The notes under the pieces were generated by a model. The model worked only from the letters and a program-made list of their open reading frames with translations, made no database searches and was not told the DNA's origin. Shown one piece after another: positions 23,379 through 32,407 of a stretch of DNA of 64,000 nt. This DNA is from Desulfuromonadaceae bacterium (GTDB lineage: Bacteria > Desulfobacterota > Desulfuromonadia > Geobacterales > Pseudopelobacteraceae), in assembly GCA_028712075.1 (NCBI GenBank), contig JAQTQX010000014.1, forward strand, positions 1-64,000. The letters are read 5' to 3'. Numbering within the stretch: position 1 is the stretch's first letter; each line of letters starts with the position of its first letter. A program made the position numbers and the translations under genes.

Positions 23379-23652
23379 GAATCTACTTAAGTCCTCTTAG
23401 CATCCAGCCTTAGGGACATTTTTCCGCCTTCAGGCATCGAGAGGAGAAATCAAGTAAAATTAGAGATATATTAGTAACGTTGGTTTATAAGCGTCACTGA
23501 TAAGTGTCGATATATTTTACATTTCAATATACGATTCTATATAGTCATTGCTAACAATCAGTTATAATTGATATTTATATTTAGGAACATTATTTGCAAC
23601 ATCGTTTCTTAAGAATGTTTTTCTCAATAACATTGGCAGAAGGAGGTCTTTT
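23379..23652. other. Upstream region of the PEP-CTERM lectin gene
   Basis: No gene seen. AT-rich. It includes the sigma-54-type promoter at 23582-23599 and the ribosome site GAAGGAGG about 9 bp before the ATG. Confidence 0.5.
23582..23599 (+). promoter_or_regulatory. Sigma-54-type promoter for the PEP-CTERM lectin gene
   Basis: TAGGAACATTATTTGCAA has GG at 23584-23585 and GC at 23596-23597, ten bases apart, with a good TTTGCA -12 box and a weaker -24 box. The ATG lies 53 bp further on. Confidence 0.5.
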
Positions 23653-24504
23653 ATGAAAAAGGGTATTTTAATATCCGGGGTTTGTTTAGCATTATCAGCC
23701 TACTCTGTAGATTCTCAAGCAACGACCGTTGTTTTTAACGACTTTGCTACCACCTCTGGGTTAACATTGAACGGAAATACAAACCATACCTTTACTCCAC
23801 AAGACGGTAATGTCCTCAGACTGACACAGGCATCGCCTAACCAAAGCGGCTCTGCGTTTAGCACAACTACCCTGAATGCTTCTTCGTTCAGTACTTTTTT
23901 TAAATTCAGAATTACAAATCCGGGTGGTACGTTATTTGACGGCAACACTGATACAGGTGCTGACGGGATAACTTTTGTTGTTCAGTCAGTCAGTTCCAGT
24001 ATTGGAGGACTCGGTCAAGGGATTGGCTACGCCGGAATAGGGAGCAGTGTCGGAGTTGAATTTGATACTTGGCAGAACCCGTATAATAACGACCCCGGTT
24101 CAAACCATCTTGGCATTGACATTAATGGCAATGTCAACCACGGCAGCGGATCGCCAAACACTCTCCCGATAAGCACTCGTTTTGATGATGGGAATATCTG
24201 GTACGGATGGGTTGACTATAATGGCTCCATTCTCGAAGTAAGAACGAACCAGACTGGTGTACGCCCTGATGCGGCTTCACTTTCACGAACACTTGATTTG
24301 AATTCAATTTTGGGAGTGACCAATGCGTATGTCGGTTTCACTTCTGGTACCGGAGCAGATTGGGGTAATCATGACATTTTGAGTTGGGAATATCGTGATT
24401 CATACAATCCAGTAAATAGCCCCGTTCCCGAGCCTTCAACCATGTTTCTCCTCGGCGGTGGTCTTGCAGGTCTGGCCTTCTGGAGAAGAAAGAAAACTGT
24501 GTAA
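23653..24504 (+). CDS. PEP-CTERM protein with L-type lectin-like domain
   Basis: 283 residues. Signal peptide MKKGILISGVCLALSAYSVD with cleavage near SQA-TT. The body (about 30-250) looks like a legume/L-type lectin jelly roll: FSTFFKFRITNPGG, ADGITFVVQS, GIGYAGIGSSVGVEFDTWQN, HLGIDINGNVN and the late YVGFTSGTG. The C-terminus is a sorting signal: PVPEPSTMFLLGGGLAGLAF then WRRKKTV. Exosortase removes it and the protein is sent to the envelope or matrix, probably to bind sugar. The exosortase is not in the window. GAAGGAGG precedes the ATG. Confidence 0.9.
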   Translation: MKKGILISGVCLALSAYSVDSQATTVVFNDFATTSGLTLNGNTNHTFTPQDGNVLRLTQASPNQSGSAFSTTTLNASSFSTFFKFRITNPGGTLFDGNTDTGADGITFVVQSVSSSIGGLGQGIGYAGIGSSVGVEFDTWQNPYNNDPGSNHLGIDINGNVNHGSGSPNTLPISTRFDDGNIWYGWVDYNGSILEVRTNQTGVRPDAASLSRTLDLNSILGVTNAYVGFTSGTGADWGNHDILSWEYRDSYNPVNSPVPEPSTMFLLGGGLAGLAFWRRKKTV

Positions 24505-24530
24505 CATTTTTCGACATACCATCTCATGCA

Positions 24531-24562
24531 CTAAAGGGCTTCCAGAAATGGAAGCCCTTTAG
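24531..24562 (+). terminator. Terminator of the PEP-CTERM lectin gene
   Basis: A perfect 13-bp stem, CTAAAGGGCTTCC with GGAAGCCCTTTAG around AGAAAT, followed by TTTTTTT. Confidence 0.92.
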
Positions 24563-24607
24563 TTTTTTTCGCAACACAGTAGCCAAACTAATACACATAA
24601 TCAGATT
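24553..24607 (+). repeat. Non-coding repeat, copy 2
   Basis: Aligns with 22577-22631. It begins inside the lectin-gene terminator and ends ACATAATCAGATT. The copy shows that the lectin gene's tail has been duplicated. Confidence 0.6.
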
Positions 24608-24625
24608 TTTTCACCCCCCATACCA

Positions 24626-24785
24626 TCAAACACCCCCACTATGCGGGCAATCCTCACTCAATGTTGCAATTGCGACCACTCCATCCTGTTTCATAATTTC
24701 CAGCAGATTATCCGGGATCATTGTCATTGACTTTTGAGATTTGTGGTAATGCTGTTTTGAATTTGAAATCAGTGAAGCCAGCATA
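24626..24785 (-). pseudogene. Fragment of a pyridoxamine-5'-phosphate-oxidase-family gene
   Basis: The minus strand encodes MTMIPDNLLEIMKQDGVVAI and then ATLSEDCPH, matching the N-terminus of small flavin-binding proteins of this family (which continue with xxNTWNSY). After PH the similarity is lost and a stop follows. Only about 35 codons remain, broken near the repeated segment at 24553-24607. The remaining bases to 24866 hold nothing I can recognise. Confidence 0.55.
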
Positions 24786-24866
24786 TTCCTTGTTTGCAAC
24801 CATTTACAGTAGCAGTTTTATTTATTTTATGGCGGCAGATTTCGTATTAGAAAGAGCAGGGACTCT

Positions 24867-25250
24867 TCATACCCATCCAAGACGCTTGCACGCACCGTAG
24901 ACAAGGTACAGCCCCACACTAAAAACAAACACCCCGAATGCAAGTCGTAAATGTGGTCCCTTCATCTGGTTCGCGAGAACTGAGCCACCCCAGGCGCCAA
25001 TGAACATGGTAACAGCGAGAATTATTGCAGCTTTGACATCCACGTTTCCGCTCCGATAGTATTGCAAAGCCGCAGCAAGACCAATCGGAGGCAATAATAC
25101 TGCAAGGCTGGTACCCGTTGCCTTGTGCTGAGAAAATCCGGCCCAGTAGATTAATGCAGGGACGATGACAATGCCTCCGCCCACACCAAACAAACCAGAT
25201 GCCGCTCCACCAAAAAGCCCGATTATCATAAACATAGACCATTGCTGCAT
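24867..25250 (-). CDS. Half-length TauE/SafE-family membrane protein
   Basis: 127 residues with four hydrophobic segments: MFMIIGLFGGAASGLFGVGG, VPALIYWAGF, LAVLLPPIGLAAAL, AAIILAVTMFIGAWGGSVLA and FGVFVFSVGLYLVYGA. The glycine-rich GLFGVGGGIVIVPALI is the repeat signature of this exporter family. Usual members have two such repeats (about 250 residues); this has one and ends in a natural-looking stop, as single-repeat members do. It may dimerise to export sulfite, sulfoacetate or other organic anions; substrate unknown. Confidence 0.8.
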   Translation of the reverse strand: MQQWSMFMIIGLFGGAASGLFGVGGGIVIVPALIYWAGFSQHKATGTSLAVLLPPIGLAAALQYYRSGNVDVKAAIILAVTMFIGAWGGSVLANQMKGPHLRLAFGVFVFSVGLYLVYGACKRLGWV

Positions 25251-25311
25251 GGTGAATCATCTCCTCAAACTGACGTAAACATTGTCATTCAGGCTTTCGC
25301 TGAAAGTTGTT

Positions 25312-26745
25312 TTATAGATACGGTGAAAAAAGCCGGGCCAGATTGTTTCTCAGCTTGATCATCAGGGGGTATTCTTCAATCTCCTGAGCTGTTGTTTCAT
25401 GGGAAGCTGTAAAGGCTTTTTCAAAATGCTGATATATCGTCGCTGACAAAGCAGAGTCAAACACACTCAGATTAATTTCAAAGTTCAACCGCAAGCTGCG
25501 CGTATCCAAATTTGCGGATCCAATAAGCGACCACACACTGTCTACCAGCAATAGCTTGGTGTGAACAAAGGGGGGGGGCTGGAAGAAAAAACGGATGCCG
25601 TTGACCTGTAACTCCCACAGCAATGCCCGGCTAGCCCAATCAACAAAAGGGAGATTATTTTGTACCGGAAGGACTATGCGAATATCAACGCCTCGAAGCG
25701 CTGCAGTAACGAGGGCTGATACCATTTCACGATCCGGAACAAAGTAAGGGGTCATAATGTAGACATAATTTCTCGCACAAGAAAGTGCCCCCTTAATTAT
25801 TTGTTCAATCTTGCGGAATTCCTTGTCCGGGCCATCGGCTATACAGCATGCCAGCGCATGCCCATCCGGTTCCAGAACGGGGAAAAACAGACGGTTCCGC
25901 AACCTCGCACCGGTTACAAAGTACCAGTCTCCGAGAAAAGTTCCTTGAAGGTCGGCAACAACCGGCCCCTTCACACTAAAATGTACGTCATGAATCGAAT
26001 CAATTGCTGATTCTGAGGCATAAAGGTGGTGACTTCTAATATTCATGCCGCCGGTAAAAGCTTCACGGCCATCAACAATCAATAGTTTTCTATGGTTGCG
26101 CAAATTGATATACGCGCCTTGCCGGAGTGGTAAATAATATACGAGCTTGACAGGTGTCCCATCAAATGCCACGCGAGGCGATTTACGGCAGTACTTTTCA
26201 CCTAATGCATCAATGATAACCCGCACTTCAACTCCACGCTGTGCCGATTCAATGAGTTGCGCGACAAATTCAGCGCCGATGCCGTCAGCATCGAAGATGT
26301 AACTCGACAGGTTAATGGTTTCTTGAGCATTCATTATGGCAGCCAGCATGGCAGGATAGGCTTCTTCTCCGCCGATCAGGGCAACAATACGATTTCCATC
26401 TCTCAGGCGAGTTGTGACAATCGTATCCTCAAGGTGGAGGAGATCCGCCAGGTGTGCGGCAGAATCTGGAAGCTGCGGTGTAATACCGGCGCGTTCTTCT
26501 TTGGGAAATATTTCCATATGGCTCAGCCAGCGACCACTCTCCTGCCAACTTCTTGCTCGCCTGGAAATCCGGTTTATCCCAAGACACCAATAAAAAAACG
26601 GACCGACGAGAGGTATCGTCAGGTTCAGGCAGACCCATACCAGCGCCGAACGAGAATCGCGCTTGTATAAGAGGGCATGACCCGCCGATAGGAGAGAGAG
26701 AAACAGTGCGCTACATCCGAGCAACGCTATTAATACATGGTCCAT
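25312..26745 (-). CDS. cls: Cardiolipin synthase
   Basis: 477 residues. Two N-terminal membrane segments (VLIALLGCSALFLSLLSAGH and LTIPLVGPFFYWCLG), then two phospholipase-D halves with HKD motifs: HRKLLIVDGREAFTGGMN and HTKLLLVDSVWSLIGSANLD. The order and length are those of bacterial cardiolipin synthases of the ClsA type, which join two phosphatidylglycerols at the inner membrane. No start problem: the ATG at 26745 is followed at once by the first membrane segment. It is transcribed toward the TauE-like gene. Confidence 0.93.
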   Translation of the reverse strand: MDHVLIALLGCSALFLSLLSAGHALLYKRDSRSALVWVCLNLTIPLVGPFFYWCLGINRISRRARSWQESGRWLSHMEIFPKEERAGITPQLPDSAAHLADLLHLEDTIVTTRLRDGNRIVALIGGEEAYPAMLAAIMNAQETINLSSYIFDADGIGAEFVAQLIESAQRGVEVRVIIDALGEKYCRKSPRVAFDGTPVKLVYYLPLRQGAYINLRNHRKLLIVDGREAFTGGMNIRSHHLYASESAIDSIHDVHFSVKGPVVADLQGTFLGDWYFVTGARLRNRLFFPVLEPDGHALACCIADGPDKEFRKIEQIIKGALSCARNYVYIMTPYFVPDREMVSALVTAALRGVDIRIVLPVQNNLPFVDWASRALLWELQVNGIRFFFQPPPFVHTKLLLVDSVWSLIGSANLDTRSLRLNFEINLSVFDSALSATIYQHFEKAFTASHETTAQEIEEYPLMIKLRNNLARLFSPYL

Positions 26746-27009
26746 AGCAATTCCAGGCTGATAGGTGCTGTCGCTGAAAAAGAATAGTTATTGCCGGGTA
26801 TACGATGTCATTGACCAGTTGGTTCCAAGTCCCTGAAACGGCAATGTTCGTTTTATCCGACTTTATTGACCGGTATCTGGTATGCTGCGGGTCTACCGAT
26901 GTTTTACATGTTTAAGTGTCTTTAGTCCAGTCATCCAAGACGGGCCTTTGTCCATGCTCCACCTTATACCATATTCAAATCAAAGTTGGAATTACGAGAG
27001 GACCTCCAC

Positions 27010-28269
27010 GTGCAAGTACCACAGTTCCTCTCTCTGCCGCCCGATCCCGGCACAATTATTCAGCAGCAATTGATCGAATCCAACCGCCAGGTATATGGCC
27101 TACAGTATGATCTGCTGACCTTTGCAAATCCTGAACAGCTTGCTTCCGCCTCTGCCGAACGAAAAGATTTGCTGCAGTGGCTCGCACAACGCGCCTCTTT
27201 TGGATATGCCGAAACCAAAGTGGATTGCACCACTCTCTCTCCTGGCTGCCAGTGCTGCGGTGCCGGAAGCTGGTCGTGTCTATTCATCAATGGCCGCTGT
27301 AACGCTCGCTGCTTCTACTGCCCCACGGCACAGGATGACAGCGGCCCACCGGTGACAAATGGCTTGGCTTTCACAGATCCAGAGGAGTATGCCTCTTATG
27401 TATCGTCCCTGGGATTTAGTGGCGTCAGCATCAGTGGAGGGGAGCCGTTACTGGCACCTGCTCTGACCCTGGCATACGTGAACGCCGTGCGCCGGCGCTG
27501 TGGAGACAAGGTGCATCTCTGGCTCTATACCAACGGCATTCTGCTGACGACAGATCTGTGCAGCCGGTTGCGCGATGCCGGCCTAAACGAGATCCGCTTC
27601 GACCTGGGTGCGGTAGGCTACAGTCTTGAAAAATTGCGTCTGGCAGTTGGTGTTATTCCAACGGTGACGGTAGAAATTCCCGCCGTGCCGGAGGATGAAA
27701 ACTTGCTTAAGCAGAAGATGGTTGAACTGGCCACAATGGGAGTCAGCCACCTCAACTTGCACCAGATGCGACTGACACCCTATAATCTCGGGAATTTTGT
27801 TGAACGGGGATATATTCTTTTGCATGGGGAAAAAATTACGCTGCTGGAGTCCGAGTTATGCGCCTTGCGCGTTGTTCGCTTCGGGCTGGAGCAAAGAATC
27901 CCGCTGCCGGTAAACTACTGTTCATTTCCTTACAAACGACGTTTTCAGCTTGCCGCCTCCCGGCGGCGCGCAGCACTGACCGTCTGTGCAGCCAGCGAGG
28001 TTGTGACAGAGCCCGGCTATCTGCGGGTCCTTTCGTCAAGCGGTGTTCGCTACTGTGAAGCGGCACTTCTACAGAATCCCAGTTACCGTCATCCGTTTGA
28101 AAAGATTACACTTGATACCGGTCGTTCACTCTACATGGAGCGTAGACCGATAACACCGGAACTGGAGCTGTCGAATGCCGAACGATGTGCTTTGGAGGAC
28201 GGTGGGGACCCACCGGTGCGGTTAGCCCGATTTGAGCGGATTGAGGGCGGTCTGGCGGAATATTTCTGA
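27010..28269 (+). CDS. Radical SAM protein with extra N-terminal cysteines
   Basis: 419 residues from the GTG at 27010, preceded by GAGAGGA 7 bp upstream; a TTG at 26986 lacks a ribosome site. Radical SAM motif NGRCNARCFYCPTAQ (about residue 96-110), followed by SGVSISGGEPLLAPA. Just before it is a cysteine cluster CTTLSPGCQCCGAGSWSCLF that could hold another iron-sulfur cluster. The C-terminal part (LPVNYCSFPYKRRFQ and two later cysteines) is family-specific. Function unknown; similar proteins are often annotated as pyruvate-formate-lyase-activase-like. It is a single gene, convergent with amiC. Confidence 0.8.
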   Translation: MQVPQFLSLPPDPGTIIQQQLIESNRQVYGLQYDLLTFANPEQLASASAERKDLLQWLAQRASFGYAETKVDCTTLSPGCQCCGAGSWSCLFINGRCNARCFYCPTAQDDSGPPVTNGLAFTDPEEYASYVSSLGFSGVSISGGEPLLAPALTLAYVNAVRRRCGDKVHLWLYTNGILLTTDLCSRLRDAGLNEIRFDLGAVGYSLEKLRLAVGVIPTVTVEIPAVPEDENLLKQKMVELATMGVSHLNLHQMRLTPYNLGNFVERGYILLHGEKITLLESELCALRVVRFGLEQRIPLPVNYCSFPYKRRFQLAASRRRAALTVCAASEVVTEPGYLRVLSSSGVRYCEAALLQNPSYRHPFEKITLDTGRSLYMERRPITPELELSNAERCALEDGGDPPVRLARFERIEGGLAEYF

Positions 28270-28338
28270 GTAACCATTTGGAAGACAGCTATCGGCAATC
28301 ATTCCCTTTGTGATGCTTTTCTCAATGTGTCATGCTGT

Positions 28339-29595
28339 TCATTTGAGACTCGAAATATAACTGCGCACACCTTCAAAGATACCCTCAGCAACCATTTCCT
28401 GATATGTCGAATCCTTCAGGCGTGCTTCCTCTGTCGAGTTGGAGAGAAAAGCCGTTTCAACCAGAATGCTCGGCATGGATGCCCCGACCAGAACATAAAA
28501 TGGGCCCTGTTTTACCCCAAGATTTTTTACGTCACTATAGCGAACGCGGATCTTGTTGTGGAGAAATCGCTGGACTTCATCGGCCAGATGAGCAGAATCG
28601 TTCAGTTTGTAGTTAGCCATCAGATCAAAAAGGATCGCCTGCAGCACGCTGACCTTTTCAAGTGACGTGCCATTTTCCTTGGCGGCTAATTGAGCAACCT
28701 TGTCCGTTTTTGCCAGATTGAGATAATAGGTTTCAATGCCTGTTGCCGCACGATTAGGAGCGGCATTGGCATGTACCGACAGAAACAGATCAGCTCCCAC
28801 TTTGTTGGCTATTGCCGTCCGTTCCTCAAGAGGAATGAAAACATCGGTTGAACGGGTCATTACGACATCAAGTCCCAACTCATCTTTGAACATCTCCTGC
28901 AGCCTGAGACCAATCGCCAGCACCACATCCTTTTCCTGAATGCCACTCTGACCAACCGCTCCGGGATCATGCCCGCCATGTCCCGGATCAACAACTATCC
29001 GCCTGATTTTTGATATGGTCGTTTTGGGGGCCGACTTGGCTTTTTTCTCTGCAGCAGACCGTTCTTCCTTTTTTGGCATTGTAATCGGTTCGGACATGGC
29101 GGTAATCACAGGGGCAAGACGTGATATCTGTGTGGGTTGTTCACCCCGGACGTCAATCACCAACCGCGCCGGATTAGACAGAGGAAAAATTTTGTAATCC
29201 CTGATATTTTCCGTATCCAGCACCACCCGGACCACTTCCGCCTTGTATTGGCCAACCCGGGCGCCTTTCAGCAGACCATCGCCGATTGTGATATCCTTCA
29301 CCTGTTTCCCCATATGGGTCCGCTTCAGATCGATATACACCCTCCCCGGTTTGCCTGGAGCACCATTACCAAGTTCGTGTGCTTCCCAGGTGACATCCCG
29401 GTCAAGCTCCAGCGAAATCCGTGTGTAATCGGGATTTGACCAGTGTTTCATGTCATTAAGCACTGCAGGGGGGCGAATAGCGGCCGATGTCTGTTCAGCA
29501 AAGGCAGGTTTTTTCTTCCTGGCCGCCACAGCAGAAAACGGCAGCAGGGCAGATGCGACAAGGAAGCAGATCAGTATGGAAAGCAATCGGTGCAT
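28339..29595 (-). CDS. N-acetylmuramoyl-L-alanine amidase (AmiC-like, AMIN domain)
   Basis: 418 residues from MHRLLSILICFLVASALLPF, a clear signal peptide (AVA cleavage); a frame extending to 29706 would bury it. Residues about 45-150 form an AMIN domain (YTRISLELDRDVTWEAHELG, ARLVIDVRG). A basic linker follows. The amidase_3 domain has RIVVDPGHGGHDPGAVG (first zinc His), LFLSVHANAAPN (second His) and SILVETAFLSNSTEE (catalytic Glu). It splits septal peptidoglycan in the periplasm. It follows mutS on the same strand by about 120 bp. Confidence 0.92.
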   Translation of the reverse strand: MHRLLSILICFLVASALLPFSAVAARKKKPAFAEQTSAAIRPPAVLNDMKHWSNPDYTRISLELDRDVTWEAHELGNGAPGKPGRVYIDLKRTHMGKQVKDITIGDGLLKGARVGQYKAEVVRVVLDTENIRDYKIFPLSNPARLVIDVRGEQPTQISRLAPVITAMSEPITMPKKEERSAAEKKAKSAPKTTISKIRRIVVDPGHGGHDPGAVGQSGIQEKDVVLAIGLRLQEMFKDELGLDVVMTRSTDVFIPLEERTAIANKVGADLFLSVHANAAPNRAATGIETYYLNLAKTDKVAQLAAKENGTSLEKVSVLQAILFDLMANYKLNDSAHLADEVQRFLHNKIRVRYSDVKNLGVKQGPFYVLVGASMPSILVETAFLSNSTEEARLKDSTYQEMVAEGIFEGVRSYISSLK

Positions 29596-29713
29596 GTAGT
29601 CTCTTTTATCCGTCATACAATCACGTAGTTGTGAATTTGTAACAAAAAAATCAGCATGTTTCAACCAATTGGCGGCAGTGATCGTTATATTCTGCGGCCT
29701 TGCCAAGTCATCG

Positions 29714-32326
29714 TTATGCCATCCGCTTTAACTCATCCAACAGATTAAGCGCTTCCAGTGGCGTCAGGGTTGCAATATTGAGCTTCTTCAGGCGTAAGCG
29801 CAAGTGATCTTCTCTGTTTTCAAACAGGGAAAATTGCTGAGCCGTTTCCCTGAGAGGCTTTTTGTTGCTCTTCGCCAGACGCGGGTCACCCTCCTCAATC
29901 TCGCCTGACTCGAGATTGTGCAGGATTTCCTTGGCCCTTTCAACAACATCTGATGGCATACCAGCGAGGCGTGCCACCTGAATTCCGTAAGAATGGGACG
30001 CACCGCCGGGGATGATAGTGCGTAGGAAAATAACCTGATCATTCCACTCACGCACCGCCACAGTGTAGTTTTTTATCCGTTCACGGGTGGTTGCCAGCTC
30101 GGTCAATTCATGGTAGTGGGTGGCAAAGAGGGTGCGACTGCGGCAGGTTGGAACATCATGGATGTATTCGGCAACCGCCCACGCGATGGAAACGCCATCA
30201 AAGGTCGAGGTGCCACGACCGATTTCATCCATGATGATCAGACTGCGGGGGGTAGCATTACGCAGAATTCCGGCTGCTTCCATCATTTCAAGCATGAAGG
30301 TGGACTGGCCGCGCGCCAGATTATCACCCGCTCCAACCCGGGTGAAAATTCGGTCGGCAATGCCAATATGCGCTGTTCTGGCCGGGACAAAGCTGCCAGC
30401 CTGTGCCATCAGGACGATTAGCGCTACCTGGCGCATATAAGTGGATTTGCCCGCCATATTAGGGCCGGTTATCATGAGCAATTGATTTGAATCCGCGTCC
30501 AGCAGGGTATCGTTGGGCACGAAACGCTCGCCCAGTTTCATTGATTCGATCACCGGATGTCGACCGTCGCGGATACTGATAACGTCGGATTCATCAACCA
30601 GCGGCTTGCAGTAGTTCCGTTCAGCGGCAATGTTTGCCAATGAAATGAGTACGTCGAGAGTGGCCACTCCATCAGCGCTCCGGGCAATCCGGTCAGCCTG
30701 ATCAGCGACCAGTTCGCGAATTTCCTGAAACAGCGTAAACTCAAGGGAGCAGATGCGTTCCTCAGCACCCAGCACTTTCTCTTCGTAGTTTTTCAGCTCT
30801 TCGGTGACGTAGCGCTCGGCATTTGCCAGCGTCTGGCGCCGAATATAGTCAGGTGGGACACTGGCCAGGTTGCTCTTGGTGACTTCAATTGAATAGCCGA
30901 AAACGCGGTTGTAGCGGATTTTGAGGGTAGAGATGCCGGTCCGGGCTCGTTCCTGAGCCTCCAACCGGGCAATAAAACCTTTGCCTTCACTGCTGATCGC
31001 CCGCAGTTCGTCCAGTTCCGCGTGGTAGCCCGGAGCAATAATGCCCCCCTCGCGCAGTGAAAATGGAGGGGCATCGGTAATGCCGCGTGAGATCAGTTGT
31101 GCAAGATCCGTCAAAGGATCAATCACCGTCATTAGCGATTGCAGCAAAGAGCTCTGCACCCCGTTCAGCTGCTCCAGCAGCGGGGGCAGGTAGACCAGAG
31201 AATCATGCAGTGCTCTGAGGTCGCGCCCACCGGCACTGGCCATGCCAATGCGCCCGTTCAGCCGTTCCATATCGGCTATGTTTTTCAGGAGCAACGACAG
31301 TTCCTCACGCAGCTGCGGCGCATCGAGCAGTTCTTCCACCGCATCCAGGCGGCGCCTGATCGGATCAAGTTCAACAAGCGGGTACCCCAGCCATTGCTTC
31401 AGACGGCGGGCCCCCATCGCGGTACCGGTACGGTCAAGACAGCCAAGCAGCGAACCACTTCGTTTCCCCTCTGCCATGCTGGCGGTAATCTCCAGATTAC
31501 GCCGGGTGGCGGGATCAAGAGCAAGATGCTGGTTGCGCTGCGTGACAATGATATCCCGAATATGCGGCAGCGCCGCCTTACGGTTTTCGCGGAGATAATA
31601 GAGAGCGGCCGCTGCCGCCATCAATGCCGCCGGCATACCATCCAGACCAAGTGCTTCAGGAGAGGCGGCCGTAAACTGTTCACAGAGCAGGGTCGTGGCA
31701 TAATCACGATCATAAATCCAGGCCGGGGCGCGGGAAATGATCCGCTCGCTCAAAAAGGACCGAAGGTCTGTCGACATGGCAGTGAGCTCGAAAGATTCGG
31801 GCAGCAGAACCTCCCGGGGAGCTATGCCAACAGCCTCGTTCAAGGCCGCTGCAGCCCCTTTCAGCTCAATCGCCCGGAACTCACCGGTTGAAACATCAAG
31901 CCAGGCACAGCCCCACTGTTCATCAGCAGCTTTGCACAAGGCGAGCAAATAGTTGTTTTCATCAGGAATCAGGCTTTCTGATTCAATCAACAGTCCCGGC
32001 GTGACAATCCTGACAATTTCTCGCCGGACGATGCCTTTCGCCTGTTTCGGGTCTTCAACCTGCTCGCAGATGGCAACCTTGTATCCTGCTTCGATAAGCC
32101 GGGCAATATAGGGGGAGGCGGAGTGGAAGGGGACGCCGCAAAAGGGGATTTCATCTCCGCTCCCCTTATTGCGCGAGGTAAGTGCAATATCCAGCACCCG
32201 TGACGCAAGAAGGGCGTCATCCAGAAACATTTCATAAAAATCACCCATGCGGAAAAAGAGGATTGCATCGGGACAACCCGCTTTTATTTCCAGATACTGC
32301 CGCATCATGGGGGTTTGTTCTGCCAT
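29714..32326 (-). CDS. mutS: DNA mismatch repair protein MutS
   Basis: 870 residues from [20 protein letters not shown] at 32326, which has AAAGG upstream; eight more codons are possible but lack a site. Mismatch-binding motif [11 protein letters not shown] is present (Phe-x-Glu). The ATPase has Walker [21 protein letters not shown], then [18 protein letters not shown], Walker [18 protein letters not shown] and [10 protein letters not shown]. The family end [12 protein letters not shown] is complete. It recognises mismatches together with MutL (not in the window). Confidence 0.97.
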   Translation of the reverse strand: MAEQTPMMRQYLEIKAGCPDAILFFRMGDFYEMFLDDALLASRVLDIALTSRNKGSGDEIPFCGVPFHSASPYIARLIEAGYKVAICEQVEDPKQAKGIVRREIVRIVTPGLLIESESLIPDENNYLLALCKAADEQWGCAWLDVSTGEFRAIELKGAAAALNEAVGIAPREVLLPESFELTAMSTDLRSFLSERIISRAPAWIYDRDYATTLLCEQFTAASPEALGLDGMPAALMAAAAALYYLRENRKAALPHIRDIIVTQRNQHLALDPATRRNLEITASMAEGKRSGSLLGCLDRTGTAMGARRLKQWLGYPLVELDPIRRRLDAVEELLDAPQLREELSLLLKNIADMERLNGRIGMASAGGRDLRALHDSLVYLPPLLEQLNGVQSSLLQSLMTVIDPLTDLAQLISRGITDAPPFSLREGGIIAPGYHAELDELRAISSEGKGFIARLEAQERARTGISTLKIRYNRVFGYSIEVTKSNLASVPPDYIRRQTLANAERYVTEELKNYEEKVLGAEERICSLEFTLFQEIRELVADQADRIARSADGVATLDVLISLANIAAERNYCKPLVDESDVISIRDGRHPVIESMKLGERFVPNDTLLDADSNQLLMITGPNMAGKSTYMRQVALIVLMAQAGSFVPARTAHIGIADRIFTRVGAGDNLARGQSTFMLEMMEAAGILRNATPRSLIIMDEIGRGTSTFDGVSIAWAVAEYIHDVPTCRSRTLFATHYHELTELATTRERIKNYTVAVREWNDQVIFLRTIIPGGASHSYGIQVARLAGMPSDVVERAKEILHNLESGEIEEGDPRLAKSNKKPLRETAQQFSLFENREDHLRLRLKKLNIATLTPLEALNLLDELKRMA

Positions 32327-32407
32327 GTCAGAAATGCCTTTCACTTTCATGGGTCAGTACGTAGCGCCGGAGATGTCAATTCCGCAAAAGATACCGTTTC
32401 CATCCCG

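Noticed and set aside
23006..23380. A 124-codon gene right of the island
   Set aside because: The frame contains VPEPSAT but misses the rest of the PEP-CTERM signal, which is in the next frame; it is a decayed gene and its first part has no exported-protein features.
26986..27009. TTG start for the radical SAM protein
   Set aside because: No ribosome site; GTG at 27010 has GAGAGGA at good distance.
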